A model generated the notes under the pieces. That model was not told the DNA's origin and did not search any database. It worked only from the letters and a program-made list of their open reading frames with translations. The position numbers were made by a program, and so were the translations under genes. Source: Nitrososphaera sp. UBA210 (lineage in GTDB: Archaea > Thermoproteota > Nitrososphaeria > Nitrososphaerales > Nitrososphaeraceae). Taken from it: DNA of 18,993 nucleotides. Location of the stretch: assembly GCA_002494895.1 (NCBI GenBank), contig DADA01000093.1, forward strand, positions 1 through 18,993, written 5' to 3'. Positions 13,792 through 18,993 of the stretch are shown piece after piece (the stretch's first letter is position 1; every line of letters begins with the position of its first letter).

Positions 13792-14073
13792 TTAAAGCAA
13801 TGCCTGATACACAGCAGCGATCAGCATATGTCGTTCCAAGCTCTTTTGGTCTTCATTTCCTATGGAGCAAGTCATCATGGACTTGTGGAAATCGATATTA
13901 GCCTGCATTGAAGTTTGAAACCGTTCTTTTACTATATTCACCAATTCGATGGCAGTTAGGTTGTCCCGAGCAATCATTTCATCTATCCATAGTTCAAGGC
14001 TGTTCAGAAAGTGAGAATATCTCATGGCACTATTACTGACAGTATCATTGGTGGTGTCCAAGCTTACGTTCAT
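13792..14073 (-). CDS. Small hypothetical helical protein (93 aa)
   Basis: The frame is open from a start at 14148 (118 residues), but the first 25 residues read poorly. A TATA-like element at 14098-14109 lies about 30 nt before the ATG at 14071-14073, so I take the 93-residue form starting MNVSLDTTNDTV. The product is mostly helical and soluble (RYSHFLNSLELWIDEMIARD, then LTAIELVNIVKERFQTSM) and ends in a hydrophobic helix LIAAVYQALL. No family is recognised. It lies between a gene-poor stretch and the Lrp-like gene, in AT-rich DNA with its own promoter. Plus-strand ORFs at 13654-13911 and 14011-14205 over the same bases are shadows. Confidence 0.65.
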   Translation of the reverse strand: MNVSLDTTNDTVSNSAMRYSHFLNSLELWIDEMIARDNLTAIELVNIVKERFQTSMQANIDFHKSMMTCSIGNEDQKSLERHMLIAAVYQALL

Positions 14074-14097
14074 TATTCGAATAATGGACAACCAACT

Positions 14098-14109
14098 ATG
14101 AAAATATTG
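14098..14109 (-). promoter_or_regulatory. TATA-like element of the 93-aa gene
   Basis: CAATATTTTCAT on the minus strand is centred about 30 nt upstream of the ATG at 14073 and argues against the longer reading from 14148. Confidence 0.5.
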
Positions 14110-14179
14110 ACTCCACCCCCAACAATATCGGATGAGGACAAAAACCACAGCCCGCCTTACTCTGCATTAAGTACCAACC

Positions 14180-14203
14180 AGAAACAGCAAAAAAATAGTT
14201 TCT
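14180..14203 (-). terminator. Candidate terminator of the Lrp-like gene
   Basis: On the minus strand AGAAAC and GTTTCT (14198-14203 and 14180-14185) can pair around a loop containing seven consecutive T (14189-14195), about 50 nt after the stop of the Lrp-like gene. T-runs are the main archaeal termination signal. Confidence 0.5.
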
Positions 14204-14252
14204 GACGATTACTTTACCTTTTTCATAGAACATTCCATAATCACAAGGAGAT

Positions 14253-14726
14253 TTACAGTCTGTCAATGATTTGGCTGGGTATCGACATTTTCGTTCCGAC
14301 CACTTCTACAATCTCTGTCCATACTACTTCCTTAATGCCTGGCATAGCCTTCAACAATTCCATCATCCGCAGAATCTCTGAATTATCCTCAAGAACAGTC
14401 TCTACCCTTAAATCTATGGTATGCTGTCCAATGCTCTTGCCAACATAGATAACCTCGTCGCGCTTTAACAATTCTTTTCCAATTTGACTAGTTTTGCCGC
14501 TCTCCGTCGCAATAAGAAAATCCACTCTGTGCCAGCCAAATGTTTTGAGGCAAAGCGTGTAGGTTAATGTAAGCAGCTGTTCTAGGCGCTTTCGCCTGCG
14601 CTGGACGGTGGTTGCTGGTATGCCAAGTTTCCTAGCCAGCGATTTTGAAGAGTGCCTTCCATCCGGCGTAAGGAGTACTTTCAAAATCTTCTTGTCAACA
14701 ACGGTCAAGTTGGGCTTGCCGTTCAT
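14253..14726 (-). CDS. Lrp/AsnC-type transcriptional regulator
   Basis: The 157-residue DNA-binding regulator has the usual Lrp/AsnC layout. A winged helix-turn-helix covers about residues 8-55 (LTVVDKKILKVLL, then SSKSLARKLGIPATTVQRRRKRLEQ, with the recognition helix around 37-49). A RAM-like alpha/beta domain covers about 65-142 (WHRVDFLIATESG, KRDEVIYVGKSIGQHTIDLRV, LLKAMPGIKEVVWTEIVEVVG), which in this family mediates dimerisation and effector binding. It is divergent from the stand-alone receiver gene across a 185-nt intergenic region, so it may regulate that gene and itself. A TATA-like AGTTTATCTATC at 14756-14767 suggests a very short leader. The effector is unknown. Confidence 0.85.
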   Translation of the reverse strand: MNGKPNLTVVDKKILKVLLTPDGRHSSKSLARKLGIPATTVQRRRKRLEQLLTLTYTLCLKTFGWHRVDFLIATESGKTSQIGKELLKRDEVIYVGKSIGQHTIDLRVETVLEDNSEILRMMELLKAMPGIKEVVWTEIVEVVGTKMSIPSQIIDRL

Positions 14727-14911
14727 GCGTCAATCATTTTCCTATGGGTTAGAATGATAGATAAACTTATGCATTCTAGCGTGCGTTGCGATTCAATGAA
14801 AGCTAAAATGTGTATGAAAAGCCCGCAAAATAACGCAAAAATGGTTGAAATAGCTATGACAGACGGCAGGTTAAATAGACACGACTCTGTATGTTGTGTG
14901 GCGTAATTAGC
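14727..14911. promoter_or_regulatory. Divergent promoter region between the Lrp-like regulator and the receiver protein
   Basis: The 185-nt region is AT-rich. A minus-strand TATA-like element lies at 14756-14767 for the Lrp-like gene and a plus-strand TATA box GGTTAAATAG at 14869-14878 for the receiver gene. The latter predicts a transcript start near 14900, downstream of the first in-frame ATG (14891) and before the ATG at 14912. Confidence 0.55.
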
Positions 14912-15316
14912 ATGACACGTGCTAACGACGAGCTTCGTTTCCTTTTAGTCGATGACGAGCCAGACATAACTACGGTATTTAGAAATGCCTTTGAGCGTGA
15001 GGGTTATGAGGTGAATATTTTCAATGACCCTGTGAAAGCCTCCAATCATTTTAGACCATATTATTATGACGCTTGTATTCTTGACATCAGAATGCCTGAA
15101 AAGACTGGCTTTGACTTGGCCCGCGACATCTGGCGGCTTGACGAGAAAACGCAAGTATGTTTTCTTAGCTCGTTTGAAATCTACGAAGATGAAGCAAATA
15201 GAATTTTCAAGAGCTTTAAGACTCACTGTTTTATCAAAAAACCAATCTTACCTAGCGCTCTTATTGCTCACGTCGAAAAGCATTTCGTGAAAGCAAGTGT
15301 TATACCCACGCCCTAG
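14912..15316 (+). CDS. Single-domain response regulator (receiver domain only)
   Basis: This stand-alone CheY-like phospho-receiver has 134 residues from ATG 14912. Its key residues are Asp14-Asp15 (LVDDEPDIT), phospho-acceptor Asp58 (CILDIRMPEKTG), Ser86 (CFLSSFE) and Lys110 (IKKPILP). There is no output domain, so it would signal by protein contact or serve as a phosphate shuttle from a kinase elsewhere. The frame extends to ATG 14891, but the TATA box at 14869-14878 places the transcript start after that codon, so I prefer 14912. It shares strand-by-strand patterns with the receiver of the cyclase fusion (VDDE, LDIRMP / LDLRMP, KKP), as is common for the group. It is divergent from the Lrp-like gene. 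Confidence 0.9.
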   Translation: MTRANDELRFLLVDDEPDITTVFRNAFEREGYEVNIFNDPVKASNHFRPYYYDACILDIRMPEKTGFDLARDIWRLDEKTQVCFLSSFEIYEDEANRIFKSFKTHCFIKKPILPSALIAHVEKHFVKASVIPTP

Positions 15317-15437
15317 CTGATGCAGTAGAGTAGAGCCGACCGCATGAATACAATCTCCAACCAATCATACTGTGTGTCATTATGTAGTCATGACGAAAAA
15401 GCAGCACAAAACGACGAGGAAAGTGGGGATACTCTTT

Positions 15438-16970
15438 TTACTGTGGCTCTATAGTCGCCGGCGGCTTGCTTGACACCGCGTAGGTAACCCAGGTCGCTCC
15501 TTCAAGTTCATTTGTTATCCTGTTGCTGATCCGCTCTATCAATTCGTAGGGGAGTCGCGACCAGTCAGCAGTCATCGCATCCACCGATTCTACTACCCTG
15601 ATCATCACAACATGCCCATAAACTCGCTCGTCACCAAGAACGCCTACGGCCCTGTCGTCTCCTACAGCAGCATACGCCTGCCATACCCTGTCATACCATC
15701 CGGCGGCCAGCAGCTCATCCTCCACTATCTTGCTCGCATGCTTGCAGATGCGCGTCTTTTCCGGAGTAACCTCTCCGATTATCCTCACAGCCAGCCCGGG
15801 TCCCGGGAAAGGATGTCTCTTTAAGAGTTCATCTGGCACCCCGAGCAACTTTGCCGCCTTTCTCACTTCATCCTTGTACAGGTACCTGAGCGGCTCTATC
15901 ACCTTCAGGTTCAGCCACTTTGGCAGGCCGCCAACATTGTGGTGGGTCTTGATAACTGAGGCCGGCCCCTTCGATACGCCGCTCTCTATTACGTCAGGGT
16001 ACAGGGTCCCTTGGGCAAGCCACTGGAACGGCCCATTCTTTTTCACCACATCGACAAAAACGTTAGCAAACTCTTCACCTATTATCTTGCGCTTTTTCTC
16101 CGGGTCTGAAACGCCTTTCAATTTGCGAAGGAACTGTTTCTCCGCGTTGACGTAGATGAGGTCAATTCCAAGGTGATTCTTGAACAGCTTTACCACCTCA
16201 TCTTCTTCGCCTTCACGAAGCAGCCCGTGGTTAACGAAAAGGCAGCGCAGGTTGTCCCCGATAGCCCTATGCATCAGAGCGGCCACAGTGGTTGAATCTA
16301 TGCCTCCGCTTACCGCCGCCAGGACTTTCTCTTTCCTTACCTGCCTGCGGATGTCCTTGATAGTTGACTCGATAAAACTCTCCATGTCCCATTCCGCTCT
16401 TGCGCCGCTGATGGTCTGCGCAAAGTTCTTCAGGATGTCAGTGCCCCTTTCCGTATGCACGACTTCCGGGTGGAACTGGATTCCATACATCTTTTTGTCC
16501 CTGTTGCCGATCGCGGCTGAAAAAGAGTTTTCAGTGTGTGCCAGAATCTTGAACCCGTCAGGCAGCTTTTCTGCCGCGTCGCCGTGACTCATCCAGCACT
16601 TGATGCCAGAACCCAGGCTTTTGAAAAGATCTGATTTGTCGTCGATCACAAGCCCCGCCCTGCCGTACTCCCTGCTATTGGCCCGCTTTACCTTTCCACC
16701 AAAGCTGTCGACAAGCACCTGGTGGCCGTAGCATATCCCGAGTATGGGTCTGCCCATCCTGAGAATCTCCTTCTCAGGCTTTGGCGCGTCCTTTGCGTAG
16801 ACGCTTGCAGGACCGCCGGAAAAAATTATCCCCTTTGGGTCGAGCTCCCTGACGACTTTGGCCGGCGTGTTGTAAGGCAATAGCTCGCAAAAGACATTCG
16901 CTTCGCGGATCCGACGGCAGATCAGGTGGCTGTACTGCGAGCCAAAGTCCAGAACCACTATCTTGTCCAT
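15438..16970 (-). CDS. guaA: GMP synthase (glutamine-hydrolysing), bifunctional
   Basis: GuaA converts XMP to GMP with ATP and glutamine in purine synthesis. The 510-residue protein carries both parts. The N-terminal class I glutamine amidotransferase (1-190) has nucleophile Cys80 in ILGICYGHQ and His167/Glu169 in FHPEVVHT. The ATP pyrophosphatase domain has the P-loop SGGIDST (221-227). The C-terminal dimerisation/XMP domain ends TYAVSSKPPATIEPQ, close to the usual family ending. Many archaea (for example many methanogens) split the two activities into separate proteins; here they are fused. The start lies 5 nt after the stop of the upstream 211-residue gene, so the two form an operon read from the TATA box at 17636-17646. 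The sequence is intact. Confidence 0.98.
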   Translation of the reverse strand: MDKIVVLDFGSQYSHLICRRIREANVFCELLPYNTPAKVVRELDPKGIIFSGGPASVYAKDAPKPEKEILRMGRPILGICYGHQVLVDSFGGKVKRANSREYGRAGLVIDDKSDLFKSLGSGIKCWMSHGDAAEKLPDGFKILAHTENSFSAAIGNRDKKMYGIQFHPEVVHTERGTDILKNFAQTISGARAEWDMESFIESTIKDIRRQVRKEKVLAAVSGGIDSTTVAALMHRAIGDNLRCLFVNHGLLREGEEDEVVKLFKNHLGIDLIYVNAEKQFLRKLKGVSDPEKKRKIIGEEFANVFVDVVKKNGPFQWLAQGTLYPDVIESGVSKGPASVIKTHHNVGGLPKWLNLKVIEPLRYLYKDEVRKAAKLLGVPDELLKRHPFPGPGLAVRIIGEVTPEKTRICKHASKIVEDELLAAGWYDRVWQAYAAVGDDRAVGVLGDERVYGHVVMIRVVESVDAMTADWSRLPYELIERISNRITNELEGATWVTYAVSSKPPATIEPQ

Positions 16971-16975
16971 CGGGA

Positions 16976-17611
16976 TCAGCTGCCGCTCTTTTCCAGCATC
17001 CTTGTAAATACCCAGGCAGAAGTATTGAATATCTCCTGCAGGCGCTCCTTGTCGCGATAGTTGTCTATCACGATGCGCTTGATGTTGCCGCCATCGTCCT
17101 CTACCTTGTAGCCCAGAACGTCGGACTCTTTGATAACGCCCTGACCTACCTTTTCCGCATCCTTGTTCCTCATCCCGTCAAGAATCCTGTTAAGAAAGAA
17201 CGATCGGAACGGCGGCGTATTGATATTGAGTGAGACGCTGGGCACCGGAACAATGATGACAGAGGTGGGAGAGACTTCGGCGTTTGCAAGCATGAAATCG
17301 TCCTTGGCGCGCTTTAGCGGCCTGATGTCACGGTCGTCTGCCGACTTTAGCGTCGAAGACTGCTGCCTTGCCGGCACCTGGGGCGCCGCCCTTGTCTCTT
17401 GGATCTGCGCGGTCGCAGCTGTCGATCCGGCACCCGCGAAAGCTCCAAGGTTAGCGGCCGCTCTAAAACTTCCCTGCTTCAGGAGGCTGTCTATTAGCGA
17501 AAGCGCCGTGCGCAATTTTTCTACTTCTTCCTGCTTGTCCGTAATCTGCTTGACCAACCACTCGCGGATGTCCGCGGCGCGCCTAATGTCGTCTTCGGAA
17601 TAGCCTGCCAT
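16976..17611 (-). CDS. Hypothetical coiled-coil protein in operon with guaA
   Basis: The product has 211 residues and no family I recognise by name. The N-terminus (about 5-47) is a charged helix likely to form a coiled coil (DIREWLVKQITDKQEEVEKL). An Ala/Gln/Pro/Ser-rich, probably disordered linker covers about 50-95. A compact C-terminal domain (about 105-207) has strands and helices (SVIIVPVPSVSLNI, FFLNRILDGM, GNIKRIVIDNYRDKERLQEI, SAWVFTRMLEK). The start at 17611 is supported by a strong TATA box at 17636-17646, about 30 nt upstream. The 5-nt spacing to guaA shows co-transcription, but nothing in the sequence links it to purine synthesis. Confidence 0.85.
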   Translation of the reverse strand: MAGYSEDDIRRAADIREWLVKQITDKQEEVEKLRTALSLIDSLLKQGSFRAAANLGAFAGAGSTAATAQIQETRAAPQVPARQQSSTLKSADDRDIRPLKRAKDDFMLANAEVSPTSVIIVPVPSVSLNINTPPFRSFFLNRILDGMRNKDAEKVGQGVIKESDVLGYKVEDDGGNIKRIVIDNYRDKERLQEIFNTSAWVFTRMLEKSGS

Positions 17612-17635
17612 TGACGAATCATGCTAATGTACAAA

Positions 17636-17646
17636 AGATATAATAG
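17636..17646 (-). promoter_or_regulatory. TATA box of the 211-aa gene-guaA operon
   Basis: CTATTATATCT on the minus strand is centred about 30 nt before the ATG at 17611, giving a leaderless mRNA. No separate guaA promoter was seen. Confidence 0.7.
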
Positions 17647-17655
17647 CTTTAGGTT

Positions 17656-17817
17656 TCAGGGTTTGCGCTTTTTCTTGTTCAGCCGGAGCAGGATGAAAAA
17701 GGCTGCCCCCCACGAAAAAACTGCGAGAATGTGCTGGCCAAAGAACCAGGCGGCGCCTCCTGCCACGGCAAGCAACATGCCAAGTATGCCCATGCTCCGC
17801 CTTTTGCCAAGGCGCAT
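17656..17817 (-). CDS. Small membrane protein (53 aa) coupled to mptE
   Basis: This gene lies only 2 nt after the mptE stop, so it is probably translated by reinitiation; no strong Shine-Dalgarno site is visible. It runs from ATG 17815-17817 to TGA 17656-17658. The product has a basic start MRLGKRRS, a hydrophobic helix MGILGMLLAVAGGAAWFFG (9-27), a short turn, a second helix HILAVFSWGAAFFILLRL (29-46) and a basic tail NKKKRKP. Positive charges at both ends suggest both termini face the cytoplasm. No function is recognised. ORFs of 77 and 95 residues in other frames over the same DNA are shadows. Confidence 0.68.
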   Translation of the reverse strand: MRLGKRRSMGILGMLLAVAGGAAWFFGQHILAVFSWGAAFFILLRLNKKKRKP

Positions 17818-17819
17818 GC

Positions 17820-18554
17820 CTATGGATACCGAGAAAGAGGTGAGAATCCCTTGATCGGTCGTTTGAAAGTGTCTGCAAGCTGTGAGCGTGATTGCTTTGC
17901 AAGCATCTCAAGGAGCTGCTTTCCAGCCCGCATCTTTTGCTTCTTTAACTCCAGATTCTTGACTTTTGCCTTTGAATATTTTCCAATGGTACTGCCGAAT
18001 TCCATGCCGACAAGGACTATTTTCTTGGCGCCAAATTCCTCCGCAAGAAACACGCACCGGTCTCCGTCGGTAAAACCACCAAAGTTGTGGACATTTTCTA
18101 CGGGCATCACCTGAGTTGTAGCGACGAGTTTTCTAAATTTCGGGACCATTTTCTTCAGCATGTTCATGTTGTCGCCATGCGCGTGCACGACCATTATCGC
18201 GCCGGCCTTCTCTGCCTTGTGCAGAAATGACGAATCGCCATCGAGGTCGGTGACCACGATGTCTGGCTTGATTTTGTTTTCAATCAGGAACTGGACAGCA
18301 CCGTCCGCGGCTATCTTCACATAGTTTTTGTTTTTCTTCATGAATTTTGCTGCGCGCTCGTCCTCAAGGCTCTTGCCGGCTCCAACGACAATCACATTCC
18401 TGCCCTTGATTTTTTTCTGCAGGACCCTGGTGTCAATAGCCTTATTTTTTACCATGCCAGAGAGCATAATCGCCGCTTCCTGATCCTTTTCTGTGCTGTA
18501 TCCGAATTCTGCACGGATTCCCTGGTAATACGGGAACCAGTCCACGAATTTCAC
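17820..18554 (-). CDS. mptE: 6-hydroxymethyl-7,8-dihydropterin pyrophosphokinase, archaeal MptE type (DUF115)
   Basis: MptE transfers pyrophosphate from ATP to 6-hydroxymethyl-7,8-dihydropterin, a step toward tetrahydromethanopterin or folate-type cofactors; it is unrelated to bacterial FolK. The 244-residue length is normal. Family motifs are visible in order: VIVVGAGKSLED (54-65), AADGAVQFLI (82-91), DIVVTDLDGD (98-107), VVHAHGDNM (122-130), NFGGFTDGDRC (157-167) and KIVLVGMEFG (178-187). The C-terminus is a basic helix. The start is a GTG at 18552-18554, about 28 nt after the centre of the TATA box at 18576-18587, so the mRNA is leaderless. A 53-residue membrane protein follows after 2 nt. 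Confidence 0.93.
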   Translation of the reverse strand: MKFVDWFPYYQGIRAEFGYSTEKDQEAAIMLSGMVKNKAIDTRVLQKKIKGRNVIVVGAGKSLEDERAAKFMKKNKNYVKIAADGAVQFLIENKIKPDIVVTDLDGDSSFLHKAEKAGAIMVVHAHGDNMNMLKKMVPKFRKLVATTQVMPVENVHNFGGFTDGDRCVFLAEEFGAKKIVLVGMEFGSTIGKYSKAKVKNLELKKQKMRAGKQLLEMLAKQSRSQLADTFKRPIKGFSPLSRYP

Positions 18555-18575
18555 AAAATTGTGTGCGGCGATGTT

Positions 18576-18587
18576 GCTATTAATAGC
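18576..18587 (-). promoter_or_regulatory. Palindromic TATA box of mptE
   Basis: GCTATTAATAGC is a perfect 12-bp palindrome centred about 28 nt before the GTG start. Its first 11 bases recur at the alcohol dehydrogenase promoter (9840-9850). The symmetry may be chance in an AT-rich box or may be an operator. Confidence 0.65.
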
Positions 18588-18622
18588 TTCTGGCTAATGC
18601 GCTCCGCTTGCGATCACCGAAT

Positions 18623-18632
18623 CCTTAATACT
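18623..18632 (+). promoter_or_regulatory. TATA-like box upstream of the right-edge gene
   Basis: CCTTAATACT is centred about 27 nt before the ATG at 18654, the spacing of a leaderless transcript. Confidence 0.5.
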
Positions 18633-18653
18633 CCGCGGGGCATATCCCTGCGC

Positions 18654-18695
18654 ATGGAAGCCGCGCGGCAGTCCACAGGGAGCTTCCTATTTTGA
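18654..18695 (+). other. Leaderless 13-codon upstream ORF (or 5' end of a frameshifted gene)
   Basis: ATG at 18654 lies about 27 nt after the TATA centre and opens a 13-codon frame (MEAARQSTGSFLF) that stops at TGA 18693-18695. The stop overlaps the TTG (18692-18694) proposed as start of the following membrane protein. Either this is a translated leader coupled to the next gene, or a one-base error or mutation has split one gene. Confidence 0.4.
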
Positions 18696-18993
18696 GAGAG
18701 AAGGAAAGCAAGTACGAGCACGTCGAACTTTCTCACAGGGCCCTTCTCATGACCGCAAGCGTCGTCGTAAAATCATTCCTGATGGCCATCGCAGCAAGCC
18801 AGGTGTTCTGCGGCGGCATCGAGCCTAGCATCCTGTTCTTCCAGTGCGGCACAAACGTCGGGTACGTCGCTGCTAGCGTGGCTGCCGTTGCATTGATGGG
18901 CGGGCTCTTTGGCAACTATGTCGTGAGGCTCAAGACCTTTGAGCCGATTTTTGCCAGGATGATGAAGGCAGACTTTATCATAACTGCAATGTA
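18692..18993 (+). CDS. Membrane protein, 3' end outside window, probable TTG start
   Basis: The frame is open from upstream to the window edge. There is no in-frame ATG before codon 20, so I propose TTG at 18692, preceded by a GGGAG Shine-Dalgarno site at 18678-18682 with 9-nt spacing. The visible 100 residues begin with a charged segment (REKESKYEHVELSHRA). A hydrophobic region follows (about 19-38, LLMTASVVVKSFLMAIAASQ), then a loop with two Cys (VFCGGIEPSILFFQCG) and a second long hydrophobic stretch (about 57-78, YVAASVAAVALMGGLFGNYVV), then an amphipathic segment. No family is recognised. The alternative start is the ATG about 57 nt further in. Confidence 0.7.
   Translation, partial: MREKESKYEHVELSHRALLMTASVVVKSFLMAIAASQVFCGGIEPSILFFQCGTNVGYVAASVAAVALMGGLFGNYVVRLKTFEPIFARMMKADFIITAM

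Noticed and set aside
15372..15470. Short plus-strand ORFs (27-36 codons) running into the end of guaA
   Set aside because: They overlap guaA in antisense, have no promoter or ribosome-binding site and no recognisable product.

Overview
The window looks like chromosomal DNA of an ammonia-oxidising archaeon of the Nitrososphaerota (Thaumarchaeota), probably Nitrososphaera-like rather than a low-GC marine Nitrosopumilus. The evidence is archaeal aIF5A with its hypusine motif, an archaeal-type tRNA-Tyr (C1-G72) interrupted by introns with bulge-helix-bulge geometry, an archaeal MptE pterin pyrophosphokinase, a Sulfolobus-like zinc alcohol dehydrogenase, stand-alone receiver proteins, and TATA boxes about 23-30 nt upstream of many start codons (leaderless transcripts). 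The genus-level placement is inference.

Layout. 1-1824: two overlapping permease genes of an oligopeptide/nickel-type ABC importer, the first cut by the window edge, the second carrying an unusually large extracytoplasmic insert. 1935-4975: a minus-strand run of aIF5A, an unknown protein, a CorA-type Mg2+ transporter and a family-2 glycosyltransferase, each apparently with its own promoter. 5003-6019: a divergent HemB-like protein. 6031-6480: a small secreted protein on the minus strand. 6594-6760: tRNA-Tyr(GTA) with two introns, one in the anticodon loop and one in the T-loop. 6801-9817: an aldehyde dehydrogenase, a small unknown protein and a zinc alcohol dehydrogenase. 9959-10967: two small minus-strand genes for an unknown basic protein and a four-helix membrane protein.

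11215-15316 is a signalling and accessory stretch. It holds a class III nucleotide cyclase domain fused in front of a receiver domain, a convergent VRR-NUC-like PD-(D/E)XK nuclease, a 54-residue protein missed by length cut-offs, about 550 bp with no supportable gene, a 93-residue unknown, an Lrp/AsnC-like regulator and a single-domain response regulator. By eye, the DNA from about 12.3 to 15.4 kb is more AT-rich and looser in packing than its flanks.

15438-18993 returns to compact housekeeping DNA. A 211-residue coiled-coil protein lies 5 nt upstream of bifunctional GMP synthetase (guaA). mptE is followed after 2 nt by a 53-residue membrane protein. A partial membrane protein at the right edge appears to start at TTG, overlapping the stop of a short leaderless upstream ORF.

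No CRISPR array, insertion sequence, rRNA or replication origin was seen. The most unusual items are the two-intron tRNA-Tyr, the cyclase-receiver fusion with domain order reversed relative to usual response regulators and Lys in place of the catalytic Arg, the HemB with altered active-site motifs, the permease with a roughly 190-residue external domain, and the short ORF/TTG arrangement at 18654-18694.
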